Below, piece by piece: positions 48,242 through 60,263 of a stretch of 64,000 nucleotides of DNA. The stretch is from Symbiodinium natans (Eukaryota > Sar > Dinophyceae > Suessiales > Symbiodiniaceae), in assembly GCA_905221605.1 (NCBI GenBank), contig CAJNDS010000001.1, forward strand, positions 3,243,749 to 3,307,748. Reading direction: 5' to 3'. Below the pieces are notes generated by a model. The model was not told the origin of the DNA, searched no databases, and saw nothing but the letters and a program-made list of their open reading frames with translations. Numbering within the stretch: the first letter of the stretch is position 1; each line of letters opens with the position of its first letter. A program made the translations under genes and the position numbers.

Positions 48242-48593
48242 GTATATATATTGTTCTGAATTCTTCGATATATATATATATATGTTTATACACACATGTA
48301 AATGCATAGACACGCCCTATATCACCCCCTCCCCCGCCATCTGATGAAGCCCCTTGTCCAACCGGATGAAAAGTCCGTGGCCCGCTGTTTTCTTTGGGCC
48401 TGCGGACCTAAACCCTCAGCCTCATCCGAAGGGTTTAGGGTTTAGGATTCAGGGTTTAGGATTTAGGGTTTAGGAGCGAGGGTTTGGGATTCCGGATTTA
48501 GGGTTTCTAGGGCTTAGGGCCCTCAGCCTCAAAACCCTGAAGGCCCGAAACCCTTGAACGCGCGGCGCGCGGGCGCGCGCGCGCGCGCGCGCG
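48061..48593. other. Spacer with possible coding 48070-48180, TATA repeats, decayed G-type units and a (CG)n tract
   Basis: RDKICQNQAEYSQRLQRML is open near 48125-48185. (TA)n at 48206-48290. G-type variants 48430-48510. An uninterrupted CG/GC alternation covers about 48556-48596. Confidence 0.4.
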
Positions 48594-48692
48594 CGAGGAG
48601 TTTCTTGCCGATGGCGCCTTCCTCCGGGCTTCCGATGGCCGAGCCTACCTCCACCTCAAGGAGCACAACTTGTTGCCAGCCTCGCGAACTTA
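48594..48692 (+). CDS. Candidate exon
   Basis: After GCGCGAG| the frame reads EFLADGAFLRASDGRAYLHL then KEHNLLPAS, compact and protein-like. Parent gene unknown. Confidence 0.5.
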
Positions 48693-48729
48693 GGCTTTAG
48701 GGTTTAGAGGTTTGTGTAGGATAAGTTTT

Positions 48730-48840
48730 CTACTGTTTGCTTAAGAACACCGCCCTAAAAATGAAAGAACAACAAATCCGGATAAGGGTACTATAGGGAT
48801 TATTATCTTCTAGTTTTTTGGGTTCTTAAGCAAATAGTAG
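48730..48840. mobile_element. Family C TIR element (C8)
   Basis: CTACTGTTTGCTTAAGAAC to GGTTCTTAAGCAAATAGTAG, with the GGGTACTATAGGGATTATTAT core. No G run. Confidence 0.85.
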
Positions 48841-48927
48841 ATCTCCCTTTTCGGGTCGTTTTTGTAGTCCTTCGGCCCCCCCGTAGATGCTTCCATGAGC
48901 ACATTCTTACATTCCATATGTGTACTA

Positions 48928-49067
48928 GGGCCCAGAGCGGGCCCCTAAACCCTAAACCCTAAACCCTGGGCCCCTGGTTCCCCTCTTCGCTTGGGTTCCC
49001 TTCGAAGTCGCCCCTGTAACACCAAGAGAGGCAAGGTGCCTGGGATTCCCAGGTTCCTCTGGGTCTA
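48928..49067. mobile_element. Family B element with telomeric insert near its left end (B7)
   Basis: GGGCCCAGAGCGGGCCCC, then three and a half CCCTAAA units (48942-48967), then GGTTCCC core and GGTTCCTCTGGGTCTAG right end. Confidence 0.75.
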
Positions 49068-49099
49068 GTCTTTTTTACGCACAACTTTACATTCCTGTG

Positions 49100-49410
49100 T
49101 ATGCATGTGTGTATATATATATATTAATATATATATATGTATATGTATATATGTATATATGTATATGTATATGTTTAGGTATGTATATATATATATATGT
49201 GGCCGAGACCTTTAGGGTCTATTTCACGGCTGGTTCTTCTTTCAGTAGTAGTGCAATAATAATAATAATTTTAATATTATTATGAGTATAATAATACTGA
49301 CCGTAATTGTAATAGGAATAATAATAGTACTAGTAATAGTAATAGGAATAGGAATAGTAATAATACTAGTAATAGTATTAGTAGTAGTAACAGTAATAGT
49401 GAAGGTTTGG
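49100..49410. repeat. (TATATG)n then (AAT/AGT/AGG)n trinucleotide tract
   Basis: TATGTATA repeats 49110-49198; AATAATA, GTAATA and GGAATA trinucleotide mixtures 49247-49405. The Ile/Thr- or Leu-rich ORFs over it are artefacts. Confidence 0.95.
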
Positions 49411-49439
49411 TCTGTGTGTGCACCGGCGCCAGCAAGTGC

Positions 49440-52400
49440 AGCCATGTAGCTCTAGCACACTTTGAAGTAAGAGATAGACAAGTTGTTTCATAGCCTGAAG
49501 AGGGGCGAAGGGCTCTCTCATTTCCGATTACGAGGTAGAGGTGAGCTATCTCATTTCTTAGAAACATAGAGGAGATCTCATTTCCACGACAGAGACATCT
49601 TTCACTCAGGAGAGAACGCAAGGTGTTTCATTTCCAAGAAAATAGAGGAGCTCTATCATGTCGCATTAGAAGTGAGAAGCTCTGCACTAAAGATAGAAGG
49701 CATCGATTCGTTTCCCTTTTTCTTTTGCTTATCAAAGGGTCTTTTCATTTCGAACACAGGATTTCTTTCATGCCCTATAAGAAGGATCGAGGAGCTCTTT
49801 CATCTGAGAGATAGAAGAACGCATTCATGAAGTATACACGAGCTCATTTCTCGTCAAGAGGCAGAGGCGTGCCCAGCTCTACCATTACCTAACTCTTACG
49901 TGAAATTTCTCTATCTCGCAATAGGTCATGAGAGACCTCCTTTTTCACGCTGCAGGAAATGAGAGAGTTCTCTTCTATGTCGATTTTCAGAAATAGCTTC
50001 GCAGCTTCTCTATCAATGAAGAGTTTTGAAGGCCACTCTGGGCCATTCTCTGTCCATCAAATGGGACATGACATAACGCATCACTCGCTATCGTTTACGT
50101 GATAGAGTTTCGCTATCTCTGAATAGGTCATCTGAAAGCTCCTCTGTATCTTTGCAGCAAGTGAAGGAGCTCCTTGCCTCTTCTGCAAGAGCCCTCCGCT
50201 TCCTATTTTGCAATGAGCAAGCTCTTTTATCTCCTCTGGTTCCTAATAGGTCATGAGCGGGCTTCCCTCTCTCCTTCTCTTTTAGGGGATAGAGGAGGTT
50301 TTTTCATGTTGCGTTAACAGCTAGAGGACATCATTTATATCCATTCTGTCATTTCGTATGAGAAGATACAGGAGCTCATTCATCTCCTAGTCAGAGATTG
50401 AAGAACTCGTTCACAAGAGATATAGATATAAGAAATCTCTCATACAATGTATAAGAGCTCTCTCATGTCCTACCTAGTTCATTTGCCGTCACCAGCGCTC
50501 AGCTCTACCATTTCGTATCTTTTATATGACATAGCTTCTCTATCTCGCAATAGGTCATGAGAGACCTCCTCTTTCTTTTGCAGGAAATGAGAGAGGTCTC
50601 TATCTACCTTTTGTGAAAGAGCTCCCTTTGTTCAATCACAAGAACTCATTCATAGAAGCTGTAAGAGCTCTCGAATGTACTTTCTTGTTAATTTCCCGTC
50701 GATAGGTAGAGGAGCTCACAGCTCTACCACATCCTACCCTTTACATGGAAGAGGCTCCTCTATCTCGTAGCGGGTCAAGAAAGATTGTCTCTATCTCTTT
50801 GCAGAACATTAGAGAGTCCTCTACCTACCTCTTGTGAAAGAGCTCCTTCACCTCAAAATCAAATGCCACAACTCGTCTATCTTTCACTGGGACATGAGAC
50901 AGCTCCATTGTGAATTTCTATTCAGAAATAGCTGCTTCTCTATCGATGAAGAAATCATGCGAGTAGCCGTTTATCGATGCATAAGAAATGACATAGCTCT
51001 TCTACCTTTTTGCGACAGATCTCTTCTTTACCCGAAATGAAAGTTTGGAAGGCCATTCTCTATCCCTTGAATGGGGACACAACTCATCAGTCTCTATCGT
51101 TTACGTGAGAGAGTTTCGCTATCTCTGAACAGGTCATCTGAAAGCTCCTTTGTGTCTGCGCAGCAAGTGAAGGAGCTGCTTGCCTCTTCTGCAATAGCTC
51201 CTCCGCTTCCTATTTTGCAATGAGCAACCTCTTCTATCTCCTTTGGTTCCTATTTCTCGTTTGCCATCACTAGGCAGAGGAGCTCTCAGCTCTACCATGA
51301 CCTATCTTTTACATGAAAGAGGCTTCTCTATCTCGTAACGGTTCATGGAGTCATGACAGATCTTCTCTATCTCTTTGCAAGAAAAGAGAGAGTGCTCTAC
51401 CTACCTCGTGTGAAAGAGCTCCTCCACCTTGTGATCGAGAGTGACAGAACTCGTCTATCTTTCAATGGTGCATGAGCCAGGTTTTTTGTTTGTATTTGAG
51501 AAAAAGCTTGTCTACCCGTGATATAATAAGAAATGAATAGCTCTTCTACCTTTCTGTGACAGATCTCTCCTTTATTCGAAATGAAAGTCTGGAAGGCCAT
51601 TCTCTATCCCTGAAATGGGGCATGACATAACTTTTCAATCTCTATCGTTTACGTGATCGAGTTTCGCTATCTCTGAATAGGTCATCTGAAAGCTCCTCTG
51701 TATCTTTGCAGCAAGTGAAGGAGCTCCTTGCCTCTTCTGCAAGAGCCCTCCGCTTCCTCTTTTGCAATGAGCAAGCTCTTTATCTCCTCTGTTTCCTAAC
51801 AGGTCATGAGACAGCTCATTTCCACACTGTCATTTCGTATGCGAAGACACAGGAGCTCATTCATTTTCTATTCAGAGATTGAAGAACTCATTCATAAGAA
51901 ATGTATGAGAGTTCTCTCATGTCCTATCTAACTGATTTCCCGTCACTAGGCAGAGGAGTCCTCAGCTCTACCATTTCTTATCTTTATATGACATAGCTTC
52001 TCTATCTCGCAATAATCAGGTCGTGAGAGACCTCCTCTTTCTTTTACAGGAAATGAGAGAGGTCTCTATCTACCCTTTGTGAAAGAGCTCCCTTTGTTCA
52101 CTGGCAAGAACTCATTCATGAAAGCTATAAGAGTTCCCGTCGATAGGTAAAGGAGCTCACAGCTCTTCTATATCTTACCCTTTACATGAAAGAGGCTCTC
52201 TATCTCGTAGCGGGTCATGAAAGATCGTCTCTATCTCTTTGCCGGACATGAGAGAGTCCTCTACCTACCTCTTGTGAAAGAGCTCCCCCACCTCGTAACG
52301 TACAAAGACAGAACTCGTCTATCTTTCAATGGGACATGATCCGTCTCTTTGGTTTTGGTTGAGAAAAGCTTCTCTATCCATGAAGCAAACATGAGAGAAG

Positions 52401-53200
52401 CCGATTGTCTCTAGGCTGCTTATCGCTTCGTAGGAAATGACATAGCTCTTTTACCTTTTTGCGAGAGATCAACCCTAATTGAAGGTTTCGAAGGCCTATC
52501 CCTGAAATGGAGCGTCGCATAACTCATCAGTCTCTCTCGCTTACGTGAGACAGCATTTATTCTATTTCGTAACAGGTCATCTAAACGCTCTTCTATGCGT
52601 TTGTAGAAGTAAAAGAGCTCCTTGCCTCTTGTGCAAAAGCTCCTCCGCATCCTAAAGAGCAATGAGCAAGCTCTTCTATCTCCTCTCTCTTGAATAGGTC
52701 ATGAGAGGGCTCCCCTCCCTCTGGTTGAGGGAATGACAGAGCTCCTCCGCCCCTTACGAAAGAGCCTTTCTCCTGCTTGAAAAGCTGCGGGCGGGTGCTC
52801 TGGCGCCTCGTAGGTTTGGGAGGGCTCCTTTTCACATCTTTATCTTTCCGACTCCGAGATATAGGAGCTCATTTTTTCGAAAGTGGTAGCAGAGATCTCT
52901 CATTTCCAAGAGATCTTTGTCACTCAGGGAGAAAGCAAGGTTTTGATTTCAAAGAAATGGAGGAGCTCTTTCATGTCCCATTAAGAGTGTGGAGCGCTCT
53001 CATTACGCATGAAAAGATTGATGACATGGATTCGTTACCATTCTTTAACTTTTCTCGAAGGGTCTTTTCTTTTCATATGCAGGATCTCTTTCATTTCCTA
53101 TGAGAAGATAGAGGAGCTCTTTCATCTCAAAGATAGAAGAATGCATTCATAAACGGTATAAGAGCTCTCCCATGAACTATATCTCATCGTAGGGGGCATA
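49440..53200. repeat. GAGCTC-rich degenerate dispersed/tandem repeat, part 1
   Basis: Non-coding, built of variants such as AGAGGAGCTCATTTC, TCATGAGAGACCTCCT, TGTGAAAGAGCTCC and TCTACCTACCTC. A block with CAAGTGAAGGAGCTCCTTGCC...CTTCCTATTTTGCAATGAGC recurs near 50155, 51165, 51715 and 52610. A second block with GGCAGAGGAGCTC/CAGCTCTACC recurs near 49860, 50480, 50705, 51285, 51945 and 52145. Spacing is irregular, about 0.55-1.2 kb. Frames of 60-110 codons occur on both strands without motifs. No telomeric array. Confidence 0.85.
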
Positions 53201-53510
53201 GGAGTCTTAGGGGGCTCAGGATTCGCGTGCAGGGTGTAAGGTTTATAGGGCTACGGGAATTTAATGGAGGGTGTATTTGTGTAGTCTGCCTATTACCGTA
53301 ACCAACCCGTGACATAACCCAGAGCCATTACTTGCAAGACTGCTTCTTGAAAGCAAGAGCGCTAGTGTCTAACCATTGTACATTCCTACATGAGATACCA
53401 CACCACATCTTGAAAACACCTCTTTCTCCAAGGGTTTACTGGGGCATTAAGGAACAAGAACGTGATGGTTTCAGCACCAAAGTAAGGGAATAGCAAAGGG
53501 TTTCCAGGGA
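53200..53510 (+). other. Interruption of the GAGCTC repeat
   Basis: Unrelated sequence with decayed telomeric-like GGTGTAAGGTTTATAGGG at 53230. A segment from GTGTATTTGTGTAGTCTGCC to TCTTGAAAGCAAGAGCGC (53270-53365) recurs at 55680-55770, so it is a dispersed repeat. Confidence 0.6.
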
Positions 53511-54590
53511 AAACTTCCCTGATGCAACCGGTCTCTATCTCACAAGAGGTCATGAGAGACCTCCTGTATCACATTGCAGGAATGAGAGAGTTCTCCACCA
53601 TGTTTGTTTTCCGAAATAGCTTCTCTATCAATGAAGAGTTTTGAAGGTCGCCCTGGGCCATTCTCTGTCCGATAAATGAGACATGACATAACTCATTAGT
53701 CTCTATTAAGAGAGTCTCTATCTCTACGTGATCGAGTTTCGCTATCTCTGAATATACGTCGTCTGAAAGCTCCTCTGTGTCTTTGTAGCAAGTGAAGGAG
53801 CTCCTTGCCTCTTCTGCAAGAGCTCCTCCGCTTCCCCTTTTGCAATGAGCAAGCTCTTCTATCTCCTCTGGTTCCTAACAGGTCATGACTTCTGCAAGAG
53901 CTCCTCCTCTTGATATTTTGCAATGAGCAAGCTCTTCTATCTCCTAATAGGTCAGAGAGGGCTTCCCTCTCTCCCACTCTTGTAGGGGATAGAGGAGCTT
54001 TTTCTTGATGCGTTAAAAGCTCGAGGGCATCGTTCATTTCCTGTCTGTCATTACGTATGAGAAGAGACAGGAGCTCATTCATCTCCTAGTCAGAGATTGA
54101 AGAACTCCTTCAGGAGAGCTCTCTCATATCCTATCCTTTTGGTTCCCCGTCACTAGGTCCCTAGGTAGAGGAGCTCTCAGCGTCTCAGCTCTACCGTTTG
54201 CTACCTTCTACGTGGCAGAGCTTCTTTATCTCGCAATAGGTCATGAAAGACTTTCCAGCAAATGAGAGAGTTCTCTACTTTACCGCTTGCGAAAGAGCTC
54301 CCCTTTTTCAATGACAAGAATTCACTCATACAAGCTACAAGAGCACTCTAATGTCCTGTCTTGCTCATTTCCCGTCAATGGGTAGACGAGCTCGCAGCTC
54401 TACCGTTTCCTACCCTTTACATGAAAGAGGCTCCTCTATCTCGTAGCGGGTCATGAAAGATCGTCTCTATCTCTTTGCCGGACATGAGAGAGTCCTCTAC
54501 CTACCTCTTGTGAAAGAGCTCCCCCACCTCGCAACGTACAAAGACACAACTCGTCTATCTTTCAATGGGACGTGATTCTCCTTTGCTTTT
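53511..54590. repeat. GAGCTC-rich degenerate repeat, part 2
   Basis: Same blocks as part 1; the TTGCAATGAGCAAGCTCTTC unit appears twice in a row (53845 and 53920). The last block (54360-54570) closely repeats 52140-52345. Confidence 0.85.
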
Positions 54591-55190
54591 GGTAAGCCCG
54601 AACGACTACCGGAATTAACTTCTTGCATTTCTTGTTGTTCTCACAGACAGGAAGAAGTTACGGAAATTAATGAATTGTGAATTTCTTTAATTTGTTTTCA
54701 TTAATCTCGCAAGCCCGAACAGCTGCCGGAATTAGTTTCATGAATTTCATTAATTTCTTTAATTTCTTTGATTTCTTTATTGTTTGAATTTTAAAGAAAT
54801 TAATTGATTTCTTTAATTTCTTTAATTTCGCACAGAGAGGCCCAGAAATTAAAGAAATTAATGAAATTAATTAATTTCTTTAATTTCTTTAATTTCTCAC
54901 AGAGAGGCCCCGAAATTAAAGAAATTAATGAAATTAATTAATTTCTTTAATTTCTTTAATTTTCTCACAGAGAGGCCCAGAAATTAAAGAAATTGAAGAA
55001 ATTAATTAATTTCATTAATTTCATTAATTTCTTTCATTTCTTTAATTTCATTAATTTCTTTTAATTAGTCTCGCAAGCCCGAACGGCTGCCTGAATTAAT
55101 TTCTTTAATTTCTTTTTTATTTCTTTAATTTCTTTAATTTCTCACAGAGAGACCCAGAAATTAAAGAAATTAAAGAAATTAATTGGGGGA
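54591..55190. repeat. AATTAAAG satellite, first block
   Basis: AATTTCTTTAATTTC and its complement GAAATTAAAGAAATT alternate around CTCACAGAGAGGCCCAG. The GCAAGCCCGAA...GCT element is at 54711 and 55073. Confidence 0.95.
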
Positions 55191-55960
55191 GCCCACCCGG
55201 CTCACGGGACTAATTTAAACTAGAAGACGATTGGCCCGAAAGCATCGATTTGCGGTGCGTTGAGTACTACACAGGGGTTTCAAGGGAAAACTTCCCTGAA
55301 ACAATCGGGGCCAAAAAAAAGCGCAACAGGGAAACATCAGGGAAATTTTAAGTTACGCTTTGGGTGGAGGCGTTGCCTGCAGGACAGCTCATGACCGATT
55401 GCTTGTAGTCCTGAAATTCTGTCTGCTTGCTCTGCGAAATTGTTTAGGGAGTAAGGGGGCTTCGACAGCTTAGGGAGCTTACGGGACTTAAGGAGGCTTG
55501 GCGGGCTCAGGGGGCCTGGGGAGCTTCGGGGCCTTAGGAAGTGTAGGGGGCTTGGGAGTCTTAGAGAACTTGGGATTCTTAATTAGAGGGCCTGGAGGCC
55601 GTAGGAGTCTTTGAGCGTTTAGGGTTTAGGGTTTAGAGTTTAGGGTTCAGGGTTTAGGGAAAATGGTTTGTTTAGAGAGGGTGTATTTACATAGTCTGCC
55701 TATGAACGTAGCAAACTCGTGACACACATTACATGCAAAACAGCTTCTTGAAAATTAGAGCGCTAGTACCAAGCCATTGTACACACAACTATATGAAAAA
55801 TCCTTCCTACATCTTGAAGGCGTCCCTTTCTTTAAGGGATGAATGGGGAAAGTAAGGGAAAGAAAGGGTGATGGTTTCAGCACGAAAGTAAGGGGATAGA
55901 AAAGGGAACGCGATAAAGATGCACGAAGGCTTAAAGAGGCCCAGAAAATCAAGAAATTAA
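55191..55960. other. Unique/dispersed interlude within the satellite
   Basis: GGCTTAGGGAG-type Gly-rich sequence (55440-55610), a small G-type telomeric patch (55617-55660), then the dispersed repeat shared with 53270-53510 (55670-55900). No gene recognised. Confidence 0.6.
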
Positions 55961-58690
55961 AGAGGATGGTTAATTGCTTGAATTTCTCTAATTTCTCACA
56001 GAGAGGCTTAGCAATTAAAAAGCCAGAGAAATTAATTAATTTCATTACTTTCTTTAATTTCTTTTAGTTAGTCTCGCAACCCCACGCGGCTACCGGATGT
56101 TTTTTGTTAATTTCTTTAATTTCTCACAGAGAGGCCTAGAAAATAAAGAAATTACAAAAATTAATTACCCGGCTCACGGGATTAGTTTAAATAAAAGAAA
56201 TTAATGAAATTGATCAAATTAAAGAAATTGATTAATATATTTAGTTTCTTTGATTTCTCACAGATAGGCTCTGAAAGTAGAGAAACTACAGAAATTAATT
56301 TCATTAATTTCTCACAGAGAGGCCCAGAAATTAAAGAAATTAATGAAATTAATTAATTTCTTTAATTTCTTTAATTTCTCACATAGAGGCCCAGAAATTA
56401 AAGAAATTAAAGAAATTAAAGAAATTAATTTCATTAATTTCATTAATTTCTTTAATTTCTTTAATTTCATTAATTTCTTTTAATTAGTCTCGCAAGCCCG
56501 AAGGGCTACCGGAATTAATTTCTTTAATTTCTTTAATTTCTCACAGAGAGGCCCAGAAATTAAAGAAATTAAAGAAATTAATTGGGGGCCCCCCCCCGGC
56601 TCACGGGACTAATTAAAATAAATTAAAGAAATTAATGAAATTAATGAAATTAAAGAAATTAATTAATTTCTTTAATTTCTTTAATTTCGCACAGAGAGGC
56701 CCAGAAATTAAAGAAATTAATGAAATTAATTAATTTCTTTAATTTCTTTAATTTCTCACAGAGAGGCCCAGAAATTAAAGAAATTAATGAAATTAATTAA
56801 TTTCTTTAATTTCTTTAATTTCTCACAGAGAGGCCCAGAAATTAAAGAAATTAAAGAAATTAATTAATTTCATTAATTTCTTTAATTTCTTTAATTTCTT
56901 TAATTTCTTTTAATTAGTCTCGCAAGCCCGAAGGGCTACCGGAATTAATTTCTTTAATTTCTTTAATTTCTCACAGAGAGGCCCAGAAATTAAAGAAATT
57001 AAAGAAATTAATTGGGGTAGCCCCCCCGGCTCACGGGACTAATTAAAATAAATTAAAGAAATTAATGAAATTAATGAAATTAAAGAAATTAATTAATTTC
57101 TTTAATTTCTTTAATTTCGCACAGAGAGGCCCAGAAATTAAAGAAATTAATGAAATTATTTAATTTCTTTAATTTCTCACGGAGAGGCCCAGAAATTAAA
57201 GAAATTCATGAAATTAATGAATTTCTTTAATTTCTTTAATTTCTCACAGAGAGGCCCAGAAATTAAAGAAATTAAAGAAATTAATTGGGGGGCCCCCCCC
57301 GGCTCACGGGACTAATTAAAATAAATTAAAGAAATTAATGAAATTAATGAAATTAAAGAAATTAATTGATTTCTTTAATTTCTTTAATTTCGCACAGAGA
57401 GGCCCAGAAAATAAAGAAATTAATGAAATTAAGTAATTTCTTTAATTTCTTTAATTTCTCACAGAGAGGCCCCGAAATTAAAGAAATTAATGAAATTAAT
57501 TAATTTCTTTAATTTCTTTAATTTTTCACAGAGAGGCCCAGAAATTAAAGAAATTAAAGAAATTAATTAATTTCATTAATTTCTTTAATTTCTTTAATTT
57601 CATTAATTTCTTTTAATTAGTCTCGCAAGCCCGAAGGGCTACCGGAATTAATTTCTTTAATTTCTTTAATTTCTCACAGAGAGGCCCAGAAATTAAAGAA
57701 ATTAAAGAAATTAATTGGGGGGGCCCCCCGGCTCACGGGACTAATTAAAATAAATTAAAGAAATTAATGAAATTAATGAAATTAAAGAAATTAATTAATT
57801 TCTTTAATTTCTTTAATTTCGCACAGAGAGCCCAGAAATTAAAGAAATTAATGAAATTAATTAATTTCTTTAATTTCTTTAATTTCTCACAGAGAGGCCC
57901 AGAAATTAAAGAAATTAAAGAAATTAATTTTTAATTAGTCTCGCAAGCCCGAAGGCTACCGGAATTAATTTCTTTAATTTCTTTAATTTCTCACAGAGAG
58001 GCCCAGAAATTAAAGAAATTAAAGAAATTAATTGGGGGGGGGCCCCCCGGCTCACGGGACTAATTAAAATAAATTAAAGAAATTAATGAAATTAATGAAA
58101 TTAAAGAAATTAATTAATTTCTTTAATTTCGCACAGAGAGGCCCAGAAATTAAAGAAATTAATGAAATTATTTAATTTCTTTAATTTCTTTAATTTCTCA
58201 CAGAGAGGCCCGGAAATTAAAGAAATTAATGAAATTAATTAATTTCTTTAATTTCTTTAATTTCTCACAGAGAGGCCCAGAAATTAAAGAAATTAAAGAA
58301 ATTAATTAATTTCATTAATTTCATTAATTTCATTAATTTCATTAATTTCATTAATTTCATTAATTTCTTTAATTTCTTTTAATTAGTCTCGCAAGCCCGA
58401 AGGGCTACCTGAATTAATTTCTTTAATTTCTTGAATTTCTCACAGAGAGGCCCAGAAATTAAAGAAATTAAAGAAATTAATTGGGGGAGCCCCCCCGGCT
58501 CACGGGACTAATTAAAATAAATTAAAGAAATTAATGAAATTAAAGAAATTAATTAATTTCATTAATTTCTTTAATTTAGCACAGAGAGGCCCAGAAATTA
58601 AAGAAATTAATGAAATTAATTAATTTCTTTAATTTCATTTATTTCCCTAAGAGAGCCCCAGAAATTAAAGAAATTAAAGAAATTAATAGG
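55961..58690. repeat. AATTAAAG satellite, main block with about 431-base higher-order repeat
   Basis: GGCTCACGGGACTAATT recurs at 56597, 57028, 57299, 57730, 58047 and 58497, giving spacings of 431, 271, 431, 317 and 450. GCAAGCCCGAAGGGCTACC marks a second position in each unit. Within units, TTAATTTCTTTAATTTC is mirrored by GAAATTAAAGAAATTAA on either side of TCACAGAGAGGCCCA, so each sub-unit can fold into a hairpin with a 15-base loop. Confidence 0.97.
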
Positions 58691-59456
58691 TAAATAAATT
58701 AAATTCCTCATACAAGTGATATACGTGAAATGGACCCAAAAGGTCCCTCTCACATATATATATATATATATATGTGGGGCGCCCAAGAAGAGACAATGAC
58801 TTCGAGAAAATGGTTACATGTTATAGAAGGGTTAGGCGATGAAGAAAGCATCAGGGCACGTGCAGTCCCGACGATGCTCAGCTTCATCCTACAGCCTAAA
58901 GCTTCGGGTGTGGGGTTTAGGGTTTAGGGTGTTGGGTTTAGAGTTTGGGGCTTGGGGTTTAGGGTGCAGGGTCTAGGTAAACCCCTGAGCCATATAGCAG
59001 GGGTCCGGCCGCTTGAACGACTCCACTTACGAGGGTACGAGGGTCCCCCTCTCATTTCCCTCCTCCTCTCCCGCCCCTAAACCCCCAAACCCTAAGCCCT
59101 AAATCCTACTACCCCAAGTCCTAAACCCCAAGATAGGGTCGGAGGGTTCAGGGTTTAGGATTGTTGTTTCGGACTGGTCGTTGTGGGGTTTTGAGCTTTC
59201 TTTTTGTGTCTTTGGGTAGGGCTTGATATAGGCACCCTGTAGATTGCCCTATAAACCCCCTTGCGCGCTCCGGAAGCGGTCTAAACGCGGCTTTTTTAGG
59301 GTACAGGGTTTAGGGTTTATTTCGGGTTTAAGGTTTAGGGTTCGCGGTATTGGTGCTTGGGTTAGGGTTTAGGGCTCCCCCCCCCCCCCCCCCAAAAGCG
59401 CCGCAATCAGCTCGCTGTGAATTTCGGGCCCCTAAACCCTAAACCCTAAACCCTTT
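58691..59456 (+). other. Return of the exon/array mosaic
   Basis: (AT)n 58755-58774, an open + frame 58785-58900 (WLHVIEGLGDEESIRARAV), G-type variants 58913-58975 and 59300-59345, an 18-base C run at 59376, C-type 59433-59453. Confidence 0.4.
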
Positions 59457-59685
59457 TTGGCCTGTCAACCACAAGGGATGGCGTGGCCGCGTCTAAGGCA
59501 TAAGTCCTTGGTTCAGGCCCTTTCAGGTGTGATCACTTTGTGTCTTGAGATCCCTAAACCCTACACCCTAAACCCTAAACCCACGCGCCTATATCCGAAG
59601 GATGGGAAGGGCTGGGTGTGCGAGCGCACCAAAACGGACTTCTCCAAGCTTGCGATTGAGTGCCTGCCTTGGCTTCTGGAGTTTG
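59457..59685 (+). CDS. Candidate exons (59457-59505 and 59586-59685)
   Basis: The first reads VNHKGWRGRV in one frame; the second, after a C-type patch, reads RLYPKDGKGWVCERTKTDFS and KLAIECLPWLL. The similar G-W-x-x-x spacing suggests one gene, but the join was not fixed. No domain named. Confidence 0.45.
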
Positions 59686-60171
59686 CTTTGTGGGTTTTTG
59701 GTGTTGTTTTTAGGGTTTGGGGCTTTTAGGATTTAGGGTTTAGGGTTTTAGGGTTCTAGATCTTTTAGGGTTTTAGGATTTTAGACGCAGGGGCCGGGGG
59801 ATTCTAAAGAGACGTTTGACATTCTTAGGTCGTTCAGGGTTTAGGGTTTAGGGTACCACTCCGAAGTTTTTAGGTTATAGAATTCTAAGACCTCAGCTAT
59901 TGCGTGAAGAGCCGGCATGAAAGCATCTCGAAGGATCTATAACCCTAAGTTCTAAACCCTTTCCTTTAATGGGATTATAGGACCCCCCCTCCCCCCCCCC
60001 GCCCCCCGATTATAGTCCCAATTAAGGACTGTTAGCATGTCGGGGGAACATCCCAACCTAAACCCTACACCCCTTACGCCGTCTTAGCTTCGGCAACCTC
60101 ATCCCTAAAGGCGAAGACCCAAACGATAACACCCTAAACATGTCCAAGCCCTGAATCCTAAACCCTACGCT
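59686..60171. other. Decayed G-type units, spacer and H3 element (about 59969-60058)
   Basis: H3 keeps CCAATTAAGGACTGTTAGC and GGGGGAACATCCCAACC; its left arm is damaged by C runs. G-type 59827-59853. Confidence 0.5.
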
Positions 60172-60263
60172 TAGTTTTTGCTTAGTAACCCCTCAAAGTA
60201 CCTAGAATGACCTTATAAGAAAGAGCATTCTCGTTTTTGGGGGGTTCTTACGCAAGTAGTAGT
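60172..60263. mobile_element. Family C element (C9), decayed
   Basis: TTTTTGCTTAGTAACCCC left, GGGGTTCTTACGCAAGTAGTAG right, core GACCTTATAAGAAAGAG. Confidence 0.65.

Noticed and set aside
52420-54082. Charged ORFs of 80-128 codons in the GAGCTC repeat
   Set aside because: Frames differ between repeat copies and no copy keeps the same frame open, so they are chance openings.
54591-58690. tRNA or other structured RNA genes at the GCAAGCCCGAAGGGCTACC elements
   Set aside because: Only a 5-base stem is seen; no cloverleaf or T-loop consensus nearby, and copies vary with the satellite.
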